Of a DNA stretch of 57,553 nt, positions 36,826 through 43,968 are shown in pieces. The notes below the pieces were generated by a model. That model saw nothing but the letters and a program-made list of their open reading frames with translations, did no database searches and was not told the DNA's origin. The translations under genes were made by a program, and so were the position numbers. The stretch covers positions 1-57,553 of the forward strand of contig JAGWWS010000018.1 of assembly GCA_018970255.1 (NCBI GenBank), given 5' to 3'. The DNA is from Verrucomicrobiota bacterium (lineage in GTDB: Bacteria > Verrucomicrobiota > Verrucomicrobiia > Chthoniobacterales > Terrimicrobiaceae). Within the stretch, counting starts at the first letter, position 1; each line of letters begins with the position of its first letter.

Positions 36826-37676
36826 CAGGCGTTCCTGCGGCGGAAAGTTCTCCATCCCACAAACCCCGCACCCAGCGCGATGAGCGCCCATGTCGATGGC
36901 TCGGGAATCGCCTGCACACTCACATTCACGCCGTAGGTCGGGAAAGGGCTGGTCGTTTCCGCCAACTGTGCCGCGTAATTCGCACCGCCGACAAACAGCG
37001 AGTAGTCGCCGACCGCAAGGCCGTGGAATGTCGCCGCCACAAAACCATCGGCATTTCCGTCCCCAATGATTCCAGGAACACTGCCGAAGTTGTCGCTGGT
37101 CCCGTCCGCCGCATGCCCGATGTAGGTGAAATTGGCCAACCGCGCCGGAATCAAAATTCCACTACTCGGGTCTCCCGCCGTGTTGAAGGTGTCGTCATTG
37201 CCGATGGAGAAATCCACCAGCGAACGAAAACTCCCCTCCGTCCCCGCCGGTCGCGAAGCCACAGAGAGCTCCGCTCCATCATGCGCCAACGCCTCGGTCC
37301 GGAATGTTCCCCCTTGGTCCAGCCCCTCGTTGTTGGCACGCTGCGCCAGCCCGGAGTAAACCGAAATCCCCGGCAAAAAAGTTCCCGGCGTTCCAGTCCC
37401 GCTCGCATTCCGCTGCACTGTCACCATCACGGATGCCGCGGTGGTCAGCGTGAACCGGAAAAACCGCCCGCGGTGGCTGTCGCCCCAATCGGCATCCGTC
37501 GCATCCGCCCAGCCAAAGGCGCTGCTCATGGTTTGGTTATTAATGCTGGATGCCGGAGCGCCGACGAGCAGTGCGCCGAAATTCCTGTTGGTATAGCCGA
37601 TATGCGCCGGCGCCAGATGCGCCGTGCCGAGTGCGGCCAAGGCCGCGGTCGCCCACACTGCAAAAATTTTTTTCAT
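36825..37676 (-). CDS. PEP-CTERM sorting domain protein
   Basis: A 283-residue secreted protein. The N-terminal signal (MKKIFAVWATAALAALGTAHLAPA) is followed by an HIGYTNRNFG start of the mature part. The C-terminus is a clear PEP-CTERM tripartite signal: IPEPSTW, a TM helix (ALIALGAGFVGW) and a basic RRRNA tail, recognised by an exosortase. No exosortase gene is in the window. AAAGGA seven bases before ATG 37676 is a good ribosome-binding site. The translation overlaps the pseudopilin start, so the two are cotranslated. Function of the mature domain is unknown. Confidence 0.88.
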   Translation of the reverse strand: MKKIFAVWATAALAALGTAHLAPAHIGYTNRNFGALLVGAPASSINNQTMSSAFGWADATDADWGDSHRGRFFRFTLTTAASVMVTVQRNASGTGTPGTFLPGISVYSGLAQRANNEGLDQGGTFRTEALAHDGAELSVASRPAGTEGSFRSLVDFSIGNDDTFNTAGDPSSGILIPARLANFTYIGHAADGTSDNFGSVPGIIGDGNADGFVAATFHGLAVGDYSLFVGGANYAAQLAETTSPFPTYGVNVSVQAIPEPSTWALIALGAGFVGWRTFRRRNA

Positions 37677-37796
37677 TTTGGTTCCTTTCAGGTTTCCATG
37701 GGTCCGATCCCCCCGTGCGGCGCCACATGGCGGCCGATCTTCGAAAACGGGGTCCCGGCACGGCCCCTGGGCGCACCGGTTTGTCAAACAGCCAAA

Positions 37797-37812
37797 CCCG
37801 CCGCCCGGCGGG
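37797..37812 (-). terminator. Possible terminator after the HPCxxC gene
   Basis: Read on the minus strand, CCCGCC-GGGC-GGCGGG forms a perfect 6-bp stem with a 4-base loop, starting 15 bases after the stop of the HPCxxC gene. It is followed by TTTGGC and, slightly further, GTTTG, a weak T run. It would separate that gene from the PEP-CTERM gene. Confidence 0.35.
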
Positions 37813-37826
37813 GGCGGCGCAGCTGG

Positions 37827-38246
37827 TCAGGCGATCGGAACCAAAACGATCGGCACCGGCCCCGGCGGGGCGCAACCCCTCGCGGCGGCAAAAAAATCTT
37901 CCGCCGCGGGAAACCGGTAATCCGCACAAACCCTCTTGGGCAGCGGATCGCCACCCTCCAGGGAAAACAATTCGAGCTTCTTGATCGAGGCGCCGAGGGC
38001 CGGTGACCGGTCCTCCTTGCCCTTCGCCTCCTTGATCGATTCGCACATGCGGCAGGGGTGCTCGCCGTCGAAAGTCTTCTTCGCCCCGGCCACCAGCGAA
38101 CCGTCCCGCTGCGAATACTCCCAAAGCATCTTCGTCCAAGCCACCGCCTGCAGCGCACCCCAATGCCCGCCCGCGATGAAAAATAGCGCCACCGCCGCAA
38201 CCAAGCGGCCGGACACACACAAAACTTGCCCGCGGATTCCGAACAT
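37827..38246 (-). CDS. Small membrane protein with HPCxxC motif, unknown
   Basis: A 139-residue protein. The N-terminal hydrophobic segment (LVAAVALFFIAGGHWGALQAVAW, about 12-34) acts as a signal or anchor. The next part reads WEYSQRDGSLVAGAKKTFDGEHPCRMCESIKEAKG, in which FDGEHPC-x-x-C resembles a metal- or redox-type CxxC in similar small proteins I have seen in other bacteria; I cannot name the family. The start at 38246 is an ATG right after the promoter region with the TGCAA-N5-TTGCA dyad, and the gene is divergent from the 237-residue gene. The cysteines and the shared operator suggest a link to metal homeostasis (inference). Confidence 0.6.
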   Translation of the reverse strand: MFGIRGQVLCVSGRLVAAVALFFIAGGHWGALQAVAWTKMLWEYSQRDGSLVAGAKKTFDGEHPCRMCESIKEAKGKEDRSPALGASIKKLELFSLEGGDPLPKRVCADYRFPAAEDFFAAARGCAPPGPVPIVLVPIA

Positions 38247-38300
38247 TGCCGCGCATCCTGCCCGTAAAAAACAAGCGGTCAAGCCCACCGCTTTAGTATT

Positions 38301-38315
38301 TGCAATATGTTTGCA
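38301..38315. promoter_or_regulatory. Operator candidate, TGCAA-N5-TTGCA (site 1)
   Basis: An exact 15-bp inverted repeat, TGCAA TATGT TTGCA, in the 113-bp gap between the divergent HPCxxC gene (minus) and the 237-residue gene (plus). A TACTAA stretch lies a few bases to its left on the minus strand at a plausible -10 position. The same pattern recurs at 39031-39045 and nearly so at 38349-38363. A ten-base fixed pattern is expected about once per megabase in random sequence. Confidence 0.55.
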
Positions 38316-38348
38316 GAAAGAATTGCAGCCGCACTCTGCGCTGCTTAT

Positions 38349-38363
38349 TGCAAGTTTGATGCA
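38349..38363. promoter_or_regulatory. Operator candidate, imperfect (site 2)
   Basis: TGCAA GTTTG ATGCA matches TGCAA-N5-TTGCA except for one base in the right arm. It covers the ATG (38359) of the 237-residue gene and lies 48 bases from site 1 (start to start). A single extra half-site TTGCA is present at 38323-38327. Binding to such a site would block the plus-strand start region. Confidence 0.4.
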
Positions 38364-39072
38364 AGAAAAGCGCCTCTCCGGAAATACCGACACCTTCGAC
38401 ACGCAGTTTCGCATTGCCCCACCCTCGCAAAGGCGAAGCCTCGTCTCCGATGCCTGCGCCGGTATTTCTCAAGCCATGGGCTTCTGGGGATGCGACGCCC
38501 GCCATCCGCGAAGCAATCAACTCGTCGCCGCCGGATTCGAACGCCTTGAAAAAGACCCCGCCCTCACCGAAGGCAGCAGCCGCTATCGCCGGCACTGGAA
38601 CAGCGGAACCATCGAGCTCCACAGCTTCTGTGCCGGCTGGTATCCGGCCGAAGGCGAGGGCATCGTCTTCATCCGCCACCAACAGCGCCTGTTCTCCTGC
38701 TCCGCAGGCGAGCCCATCGAGCCCGGCCGTTACGCCAATCGCATCGAAGGCAAATCCAACGACACCCTCCTCGATCTCACTCGACCATTTCTTTCGTGGA
38801 TGATCGATCACGAGCGCTGGATTCTGGAGCGCCACGGTCCCGCCTACCGTGCTGCCTGCTGGCGCCATGTCGCATCGCTTCCGGGTTTCCGTCCCTGGCT
38901 TGAGCCAACAGAAGCCACTGCATGGTTCGAAAAACTCCTCACGGATCCAAGCACCACCCCGCGCGCCCGCGAATGCGAACGAATGAAGTGCAACCTGCAC
39001 AGTATTGCTGAAAAACCGGCTCGTTTTAAATGCAAAAAACTTGCAACAAATATAGTCTCGGCTAATTCTTAG
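38359..39072 (+). CDS. Unknown protein, 237 residues, next to COG0523 GTPases
   Basis: A soluble protein without a signal peptide, rich in Arg, Trp and aromatics. Recognisable stretches are [47 protein letters not shown] and [16 protein letters not shown]; no family motif comes to mind, and it does not look like DUF1826, often found beside COG0523 genes. I take the ATG at 38359; the reading frame is open upstream through the promoter region, but those residues would overlap the divergent gene. The operator-like dyad spans this start, and a second one (39031-39045) sits within its 3' end. The position and the operators suggest a role with the GTPases downstream. Confidence 0.55.
   Translation: MQEKRLSGNTDTFDTQFRIAPPSQRRSLVSDACAGISQAMGFWGCDARHPRSNQLVAAGFERLEKDPALTEGSSRYRRHWNSGTIELHSFCAGWYPAEGEGIVFIRHQQRLFSCSAGEPIEPGRYANRIEGKSNDTLLDLTRPFLSWMIDHERWILERHGPAYRAACWRHVASLPGFRPWLEPTEATAWFEKLLTDPSTTPRARECERMKCNLHSIAEKPARFKCKKLATNIVSANS
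39031..39045. promoter_or_regulatory. Operator candidate, TGCAA-N5-TTGCA (site 3)
   Basis: An exact copy of the dyad, TGCAA AAAAC TTGCA, in the last codons of the 237-residue gene, 125 bases before the first COG0523 start. TATAGT (39051-39056), a good -10 hexamer, begins five bases after it, so the dyad would cover the -35 to -10 spacer of a promoter for the GTPase genes. Confidence 0.55.
39051..39056 (+). promoter_or_regulatory. Candidate -10 box of the COG0523 operon
   Basis: TATAGT differs from TATAAT by one base and lies in an A/T-rich island. It sits directly downstream of operator site 3. No convincing -35 hexamer is visible at 16-18 bases upstream (AAATGC is at N17). Transcription from here would give a leader of about 105 bases before the first GTPase gene. 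Confidence 0.35.
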
Positions 39073-39169
39073 TCCTGATTGCCCGGCACTCTGGATCCGG
39101 CGGTTGCGCCGTGGGGGCGCAGGTGAGTCCTCCGGTTCCCGGTCCGGGCAATCCCCATTTCCAAACGCC

Positions 39170-40402
39170 ATGGCCGACAACCAACAAACCGCAAAACCGA
39201 ACCGCCTCCCCGTCACCGTCCTTTCCGGCTTCCTCGGCGCCGGGAAGACCACGCTCCTCAACCATGTCCTCAACAACCGCGAGGGCCGCCGCGTGGCCGT
39301 CATCGTGAACGACATGAGCGAAGTCAACATCGATGCCGAACTCGTCCGCGGCGGCGGCGCCGAACTCAGCCGCACCGAGGAGAAACTCGTCGAAATGACC
39401 AACGGCTGCATCTGCTGCACCCTCCGCGACGACCTCCTCCAGGAAGTCTCGCGCCTGGCTTCGGAAAACCGCTTCGACTACCTGCTCATCGAGTCCACCG
39501 GGGTCTCCGAGCCCCTCCCCGTCGCGCAGACCTTCACCTTCGCCGACGAAAACGGCAAAAGCCTCCACGACCTCACGCGCCTCGACACGATGGCCACCGT
39601 GGTCGATGCCGCAAACTTCCTCGACCACTACGAGGCCGGCGACTCGCTCCAGGAAAAAAACCTCGCCATGGGCGAAGGCGACGAGCGCACCATTTCCGAC
39701 CTCTTCATCGACCAGGTTGAATTTGCAGATGTCATCATCATCAACAAAACCGACCTCCTTTCCGCCGGCCAACTTGCCGAACTCCGCGCCATCCTCCACC
39801 ACCTCAACCCCGGCGCCGAGATCCTCGAAAGCACCCGCGGCCGCGTGGACCTCTCCTCCATCCTCGACACCCGCCGCTTCGACATGGAAAAGGCCCAAGC
39901 CTCCGCCGGCTGGCTCCGCGAGCTGAACAACCAGCACACCCCCGAGACCGAGGAATACGGCATCGGCAGCTTCGTCTTCCGCGCCCGCCGCCCGTTCCAT
40001 CCCAAACGCTTTTGGGACTTCATCCACACCGAACGCCCCGGCCTCCTGCGCTCGAAAGGCTACTTCTGGCTCGCCAGCCGCAACGCCATGATCGGCCTCT
40101 GGTCCCAGGCCGGCGGCAGCGCCGAATACCGCCCCGCCGGCTACTGGTGGGCCGCTGCGCCGAAATCCAGCTGGCCCGACGACGACGAAACCTGGCGCGC
40201 CATCATGAAGGACTGGCAGGAACCCCACGGCGACCGCCGCCAAATGCTCGTCTTCATCGGCCAGGACCTCGAAAAGCAAAAAATCCTCGCCGAACTCCGC
40301 GCCTGCCTCATCGACGACCGCGAAATGTCCCTCGGCCCGGAAAAATGGGCGAAGTTCCGCGACCCCTTCCCCGCCTGGACGGTCGAAGCCGCCGCCGCAT
40401 GA
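39170..40402 (+). CDS. COG0523 (CobW-type) GTPase, first of three
   Basis: A 410-residue GTPase. Walker [10 protein letters not shown] (20-28), the metal-binding GCICC (79-83, CxCC), G3-like ESTGVSEP and the guanine-recognition motif NKTD are intact. The C-terminal CobW_C domain contains [14 protein letters not shown] and extends further than in the other two copies. The family moves metals (cobalt, zinc, nickel, iron) to proteins, and zinc-limitation members such as ZagA/YeiR are known; which metal is served cannot be told from sequence. The start is ATG 39170 (MADNQQTAK); the frame is open upstream, but the codons there are not family-like. Site 3 lies upstream. Confidence 0.9.
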   Translation: MADNQQTAKPNRLPVTVLSGFLGAGKTTLLNHVLNNREGRRVAVIVNDMSEVNIDAELVRGGGAELSRTEEKLVEMTNGCICCTLRDDLLQEVSRLASENRFDYLLIESTGVSEPLPVAQTFTFADENGKSLHDLTRLDTMATVVDAANFLDHYEAGDSLQEKNLAMGEGDERTISDLFIDQVEFADVIIINKTDLLSAGQLAELRAILHHLNPGAEILESTRGRVDLSSILDTRRFDMEKAQASAGWLRELNNQHTPETEEYGIGSFVFRARRPFHPKRFWDFIHTERPGLLRSKGYFWLASRNAMIGLWSQAGGSAEYRPAGYWWAAAPKSSWPDDDETWRAIMKDWQEPHGDRRQMLVFIGQDLEKQKILAELRACLIDDREMSLGPEKWAKFRDPFPAWTVEAAAA

Positions 40403-40471
40403 GCGCCAAACGGCAAGCCCCTTCGCGCTTTGCCAGCAGCGCGCCCGCTGTGGTTGAATAACCGGGAACCA

Positions 40472-41428
40472 ATGAAACGCACACCCGTCACCGTCCTCAC
40501 CGGCTTCCTCGGCTCCGGAAAAACCACGCTCCTCAACCACATCCTCACCGCGAACCACGGCAAACGGATTGCCGTCATCGAAAATGAATTCGGCGAGGTC
40601 GGCATCGACCACGAACTCGTCATCGGCGCCGAGGAGGAAATCTTCGAGATGAACAACGGCTGCATCTGCTGCACCGTGCGCGGCGACCTCATCCGCATCC
40701 TCGGCAACCTCATGAAGCGCCGGGACAAGTTCGACCACATCCTCATCGAGACCACCGGCCTCGCCGACCCCGGCCCCGTCGTCCAAACCTTTTTCGTCGA
40801 CGAGGAGGTCCGCGAAAAAACCTTCGTCAACGGCGTGGTCACCGTCGTCGACGCCCACCACATCCTGCGGCAGTTGGGGGAATCGCACGAAGCCGAAGAG
40901 CAAATCGCATTCGCCGATGTCCTCCTCCTGAACAAATGCGACCTCGTTTCCCCGCAGGACCTCGATGCTTTGGAGAAGCGGCTGCGCGAAGTGAACGCCC
41001 TCGCCACCGTCCACCGGACCACCCGCGCCGCCATCGGCATCGAAAAAATCCTCGAAGTCGGCGGTTTCAACCTCGACCGCGCCACCGAAATCAACCCCCA
41101 CTTCCTCGACCCCGAAGACCACCATCACCACCATACGAAAATCTCCAGCGTCGGCATCGAGGCGGAGGGCGATTGCGACGGGCGCAAACTCAACGATTGG
41201 GTCTCGAAGCTCCTCCGCGAGCAGGGCCAGGACATCTTCCGGATGAAAGGAGTCTTCGCGGTCAAGGGGCAAGCCAGCCGCGTCGTCTTCCAGGGCGTCC
41301 ACATGCTCCTCGATGCCGCCGACGGCGGGCCCTGGGCCGGCCGGCCCAGGAAAAACGCCCTCGTCTTCATTGGGCGCAACCTCGACCGCGAAGCCCTCAA
41401 CAAGGGCTTCTCCGCCTGCCTCGCATGA
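40472..41428 (+). CDS. COG0523 (CobW-type) GTPase, second of three
   Basis: A 318-residue paralogue: Walker A GFLGSGKTT (11-19), CICC (64-67) in MNNGCICCTVR, the G3-like ETTGLADPGPV and NKCD in LLLNKCDL. A cluster EDHHHHHTK near residue 215 adds likely metal ligands. The C-terminal domain is the standard CobW_C with FRMKGVFAVKGQ. It begins 70 bases after the first copy and ends with an ATGA overlap into the third, so all three are cotranscribed. This is the copy closest to the common YjiA/CobW type. Confidence 0.93.
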   Translation: MKRTPVTVLTGFLGSGKTTLLNHILTANHGKRIAVIENEFGEVGIDHELVIGAEEEIFEMNNGCICCTVRGDLIRILGNLMKRRDKFDHILIETTGLADPGPVVQTFFVDEEVREKTFVNGVVTVVDAHHILRQLGESHEAEEQIAFADVLLLNKCDLVSPQDLDALEKRLREVNALATVHRTTRAAIGIEKILEVGGFNLDRATEINPHFLDPEDHHHHHTKISSVGIEAEGDCDGRKLNDWVSKLLREQGQDIFRMKGVFAVKGQASRVVFQGVHMLLDAADGGPWAGRPRKNALVFIGRNLDREALNKGFSACLA

Positions 41429-42387
41429 AAACCCCGCTCGTCCTCCTCGTCGGATTTCTCGGCGCCGGGAAGACCACATTCCTCCAAGCCCTCGCGCCCG
41501 CGCTCGCCGCCGAGGGGCTCCAGCCCTCGCTCCTCATCAACGACTACCAAAACGCCCGCATCGACGCCGAACGCCTCCGCGGCCTCGCCGCCGACATCGC
41601 CACCCTCAACGGCGACTGCGTTTGCTGCGGCTCCCGCGACGAACTCCTCGCCGAACTCGAAAAATTCGAACACCGCCCCGGCCGCGCGCTCGTCATCGAA
41701 ACCAACGGCACCACCGACTCCGAGCAACTCCTCGAGACACTCGCCTTCTCCCCCGCACTGAAAAAATTCACCCCGCCCGTGCAATTGAGCGTCATCGACG
41801 GCCAGCGCTGGCAGCGCCGCTTCTGGCACAACGCCCTCGAGCGCGAACAAACCCTCACCGCCACCCACCTCTTCATTTCGCGCACCGACACCATCGACCC
41901 CGCCCGCCTCGACGCCGTGGAAAAATCCCTCGCCGGCCTCGGCATCCAAGCCACCCGCACCACCCCCGCCGCCTTTGCGAAGGAAATCGCCATCCTCCCC
42001 GAAACCGCTGCCCCGACCGAAACCCATTGCCACAGCCACGAAGCGGACCATGCGCATTCGCATGGCCACTCGCACGAGCACGGGCACCACCATCACGCCG
42101 AACACCACTTCGCCTCCTGCGAAATTCCGCTCCCAGCCGAAGTCTCCCGCCCGGCTTTTGAAAAATTCCTCAATGCCCTTCCCGAAGAAGTTCTCCGGGC
42201 CAAGGGCCTCGTCGTCCTGCGCGAAGAGCCCGGCGAATTCCAAATCTTCCAGAAGGTCGGCCACGACGGCGCCGTGCATTTTTTCCCCATCGGCCGCCAT
42301 CCCCTGTTGCGCGAACCCACCGCCCTTTTCATCGGTCCCCGCCTCCCCACCGAAAAGCTCCGCGAATCCATCGCTGCGCTCTCGTAA
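41425..42387 (+). CDS. COG0523 (CobW-type) GTPase, third of three, His-rich
   Basis: A 320-residue paralogue that has diverged. Walker [10 protein letters not shown] (10-18) and CVCC (65-68, in GDCVCCGSRDEL) are intact. The G3-like site reads ETNGTTDSEQ. The guanine-recognition motif NKxD is altered to SRTD (FISRTDTID). A histidine-rich insert at about 199-230 (for example HSHGHSHEHGHHHH) lies before the C-terminal CobW_C domain. The His-rich run fits metal storage or delivery, as known in other COG0523 proteins; the change in the base-recognition motif may alter nucleotide specificity. The ATG overlaps the second copy's stop. Confidence 0.88.
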   Translation: MKTPLVLLVGFLGAGKTTFLQALAPALAAEGLQPSLLINDYQNARIDAERLRGLAADIATLNGDCVCCGSRDELLAELEKFEHRPGRALVIETNGTTDSEQLLETLAFSPALKKFTPPVQLSVIDGQRWQRRFWHNALEREQTLTATHLFISRTDTIDPARLDAVEKSLAGLGIQATRTTPAAFAKEIAILPETAAPTETHCHSHEADHAHSHGHSHEHGHHHHAEHHFASCEIPLPAEVSRPAFEKFLNALPEEVLRAKGLVVLREEPGEFQIFQKVGHDGAVHFFPIGRHPLLREPTALFIGPRLPTEKLRESIAALS

Positions 42388-42389
42388 TG

Positions 42390-42432
42390 CCCCTACGGCG
42401 CGGATGCACCAATCGAAAACCCAAGGTAGGGG
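42390..42432. repeat. Inverted repeat in the gap after the GTPase operon
   Basis: CCCCTAC (42390-42396) and GTAGGGG (42426-42432) are exact inverted copies, 29 bases apart, right behind the third GTPase gene. The adjacent stretch to 42480 is GC-rich and contains GGCGCGAATGCGCC-like palindromes, as in dispersed intergenic repeats. No T tract follows, so it is not an obvious terminator. Confidence 0.3.
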
Positions 42433-42481
42433 CGCCTCTCCGCAGGCGCACGTGGACTTCGGCGCGAATGCGCCGCCCCCG

Positions 42482-43783
42482 TCAATGCCCCACCGGGCCG
42501 TCGTGGTGGCGGAAGGATTCCTTCAGGAAAAAACTGGCAGCCACACCCAGCAGGGCCGAGGCCGGCAGAAGCACCATCGCGGCTCGGTAGTGTTCGCCCG
42601 TGTAGGAAGCCCCCGCCGCGAGGCCGCCGGCACACCAGTCGAGCACCCACCCGAACAACGGCTGCGCCAAACCGCCGAGCAACATCACCACCATGTTGTT
42701 TGCGGAAAGCGCGGTGCCGTTCAGCAGCGGGTCGTTGGCTTCGATCGCGGCCACGAATGTCACCACCTGCATGCTCGATGCCAGCCCGATTGCCAGCAGC
42801 AGCGCATGCATCGCCAGTGGGTGCATCGCGGTGAAGGCCGTCAGCAAAACCGTCGTCAGCAAAGTCAGCGCCGTGGAGGCGACGAGGAAAACCCGGCGCT
42901 TTTGCGCATGGTCGGAGAGCCAGCCTGCGAGCGGCGCCCCGGCGAGCCAGCCGACATAGAGCATCGAAACCGCATTCGACGCCCCCTGCGCGGACATCGG
43001 TGAAATCGCCATGATGTAGCTCTCGCCCCAAAGCCCCCCGATGACCGTGAGCGGCAGGTAAAGGATGCCGCCGATGAACCCGATGACGAGCGTTTGAGGG
43101 TTGCGCAGGACCTTGCCAATCGCCGCGGGGAGGCTGATTGGCGGGCGTTCCCCGGGGTTGGCGCTTTTCGCCGCGGCGGCCCAGGGCGGCGCGGGCGGGA
43201 TGACCGCGAGCATCACCAAAAAAACCACGGCGCCCGCGATCCAGGAAAAATGCAGCGTCGCGCGCCAGCCCTCGATTTCGATCAGCCATTCCAACCCGGC
43301 ATTCCCCATGATGCCGCCGGCCATCCCGAGCGCGGTCGTCAGCCCTGCAATCAGCGCGAGCCTCCGGTGCGGGAACCATTGAGCGGCCAGATACATCGTG
43401 CCGACGAATGCAAAAGCGGACCCCAGCCCCTGCAAGCCACGCGAAATGGTGACGGCCACCATGCTTTGGCCGAACGCCTCGAGCAGGCATCCGGCGGCCA
43501 CGACCAGCACCGAGGGCAACAGCACCAGCCGCGCCCCATAACGGTCGAGCAAACTGCCCGCGACCAGCTGCAGCGGCGAGTAGACATAATAATAGGCACC
43601 CATCGCGAGGCCGAACCCGGCCGCATTCACCTGCATCACTTTCATCAACGGCTCCTGCATCACGGACGGCGCCACGCGCACAAAAAATTCGTAGAGGTAA
43701 AAAACAGCGGCGGCCCCCCAGATGGCCCAAGCGCGCCAATCCCCGGGCGGCTGCGTCCCGCGGGGCGTTCCGGTCAAGCCCAT
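42482..43783 (-). CDS. Major facilitator superfamily transporter
   Basis: A 433-residue MFS permease with about twelve TM helices. It has the family loop motif between TM2 and TM3 (GSLLDRYGARLVLLPSV, the DRxGRR type) and the similar WLSDHAQKRRV motif in the second half. Substrate unknown; the early part (VFYLYEFFVRVAPSVMQEPLM) resembles the verrucomicrobial/gammaproteobacterial MFS group usually annotated only as MFS. ATG 43783 is the first codon giving a natural N-terminus. A small lipoprotein gene ends 31 bases upstream on the same strand. Confidence 0.88.
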   Translation of the reverse strand: MGLTGTPRGTQPPGDWRAWAIWGAAAVFYLYEFFVRVAPSVMQEPLMKVMQVNAAGFGLAMGAYYYVYSPLQLVAGSLLDRYGARLVLLPSVLVVAAGCLLEAFGQSMVAVTISRGLQGLGSAFAFVGTMYLAAQWFPHRRLALIAGLTTALGMAGGIMGNAGLEWLIEIEGWRATLHFSWIAGAVVFLVMLAVIPPAPPWAAAAKSANPGERPPISLPAAIGKVLRNPQTLVIGFIGGILYLPLTVIGGLWGESYIMAISPMSAQGASNAVSMLYVGWLAGAPLAGWLSDHAQKRRVFLVASTALTLLTTVLLTAFTAMHPLAMHALLLAIGLASSMQVVTFVAAIEANDPLLNGTALSANNMVVMLLGGLAQPLFGWVLDWCAGGLAAGASYTGEHYRAAMVLLPASALLGVAASFFLKESFRHHDGPVGH

Positions 43784-43814
43784 GGAGCGGGGGGTTGGAA
43801 AACGGCGGCCGCTT

Positions 43815-43964
43815 TCATGGTTGGGGGAGTTTTGTAATTTCGAGCGGGCTCTCCGCGAGGTCGCGGGCATCGGGCAGTGCGGACCCATTGTCAGAGCCGG
43901 TGTCCGTGGAAACGGCGCAGCCGGCGAGTCCCAGCGCAGCGGCGAGTAGGAGGAGTGCCCGCAT
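43815..43964 (-). CDS. Small lipoprotein, 49 residues
   Basis: A 49-residue protein starting MRALLLLAAALGLAGCAVST, with a clear lipobox LAGC (Cys at residue 16) and a short acidic tail (SALPDARDLAESPLE). It lies on the minus strand between the porin (its start is four bases after the porin stop) and the MFS gene, so it is probably cotranslated with the porin. A strong ribosome-binding site is lacking. Function unknown; perhaps an outer-membrane accessory of the porin. Confidence 0.6.
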   Translation of the reverse strand: MRALLLLAAALGLAGCAVSTDTGSDNGSALPDARDLAESPLEITKLPQP

Positions 43965-43968
43965 AGTT

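Noticed and set aside
38307..38549. 80-residue plus-strand reading starting [21 protein letters not shown] in the operator region
   Set aside because: It begins inside site 1 and overlaps the 237-residue gene in another frame. The latter has better composition and a longer span.
39062..41479. 805-residue minus-strand reading opposite the COG0523 genes
   Set aside because: It mirrors the GTPase genes and is made of Glu, Asp, Val and Ala repeats; the plus-strand translation has all expected GTPase motifs.
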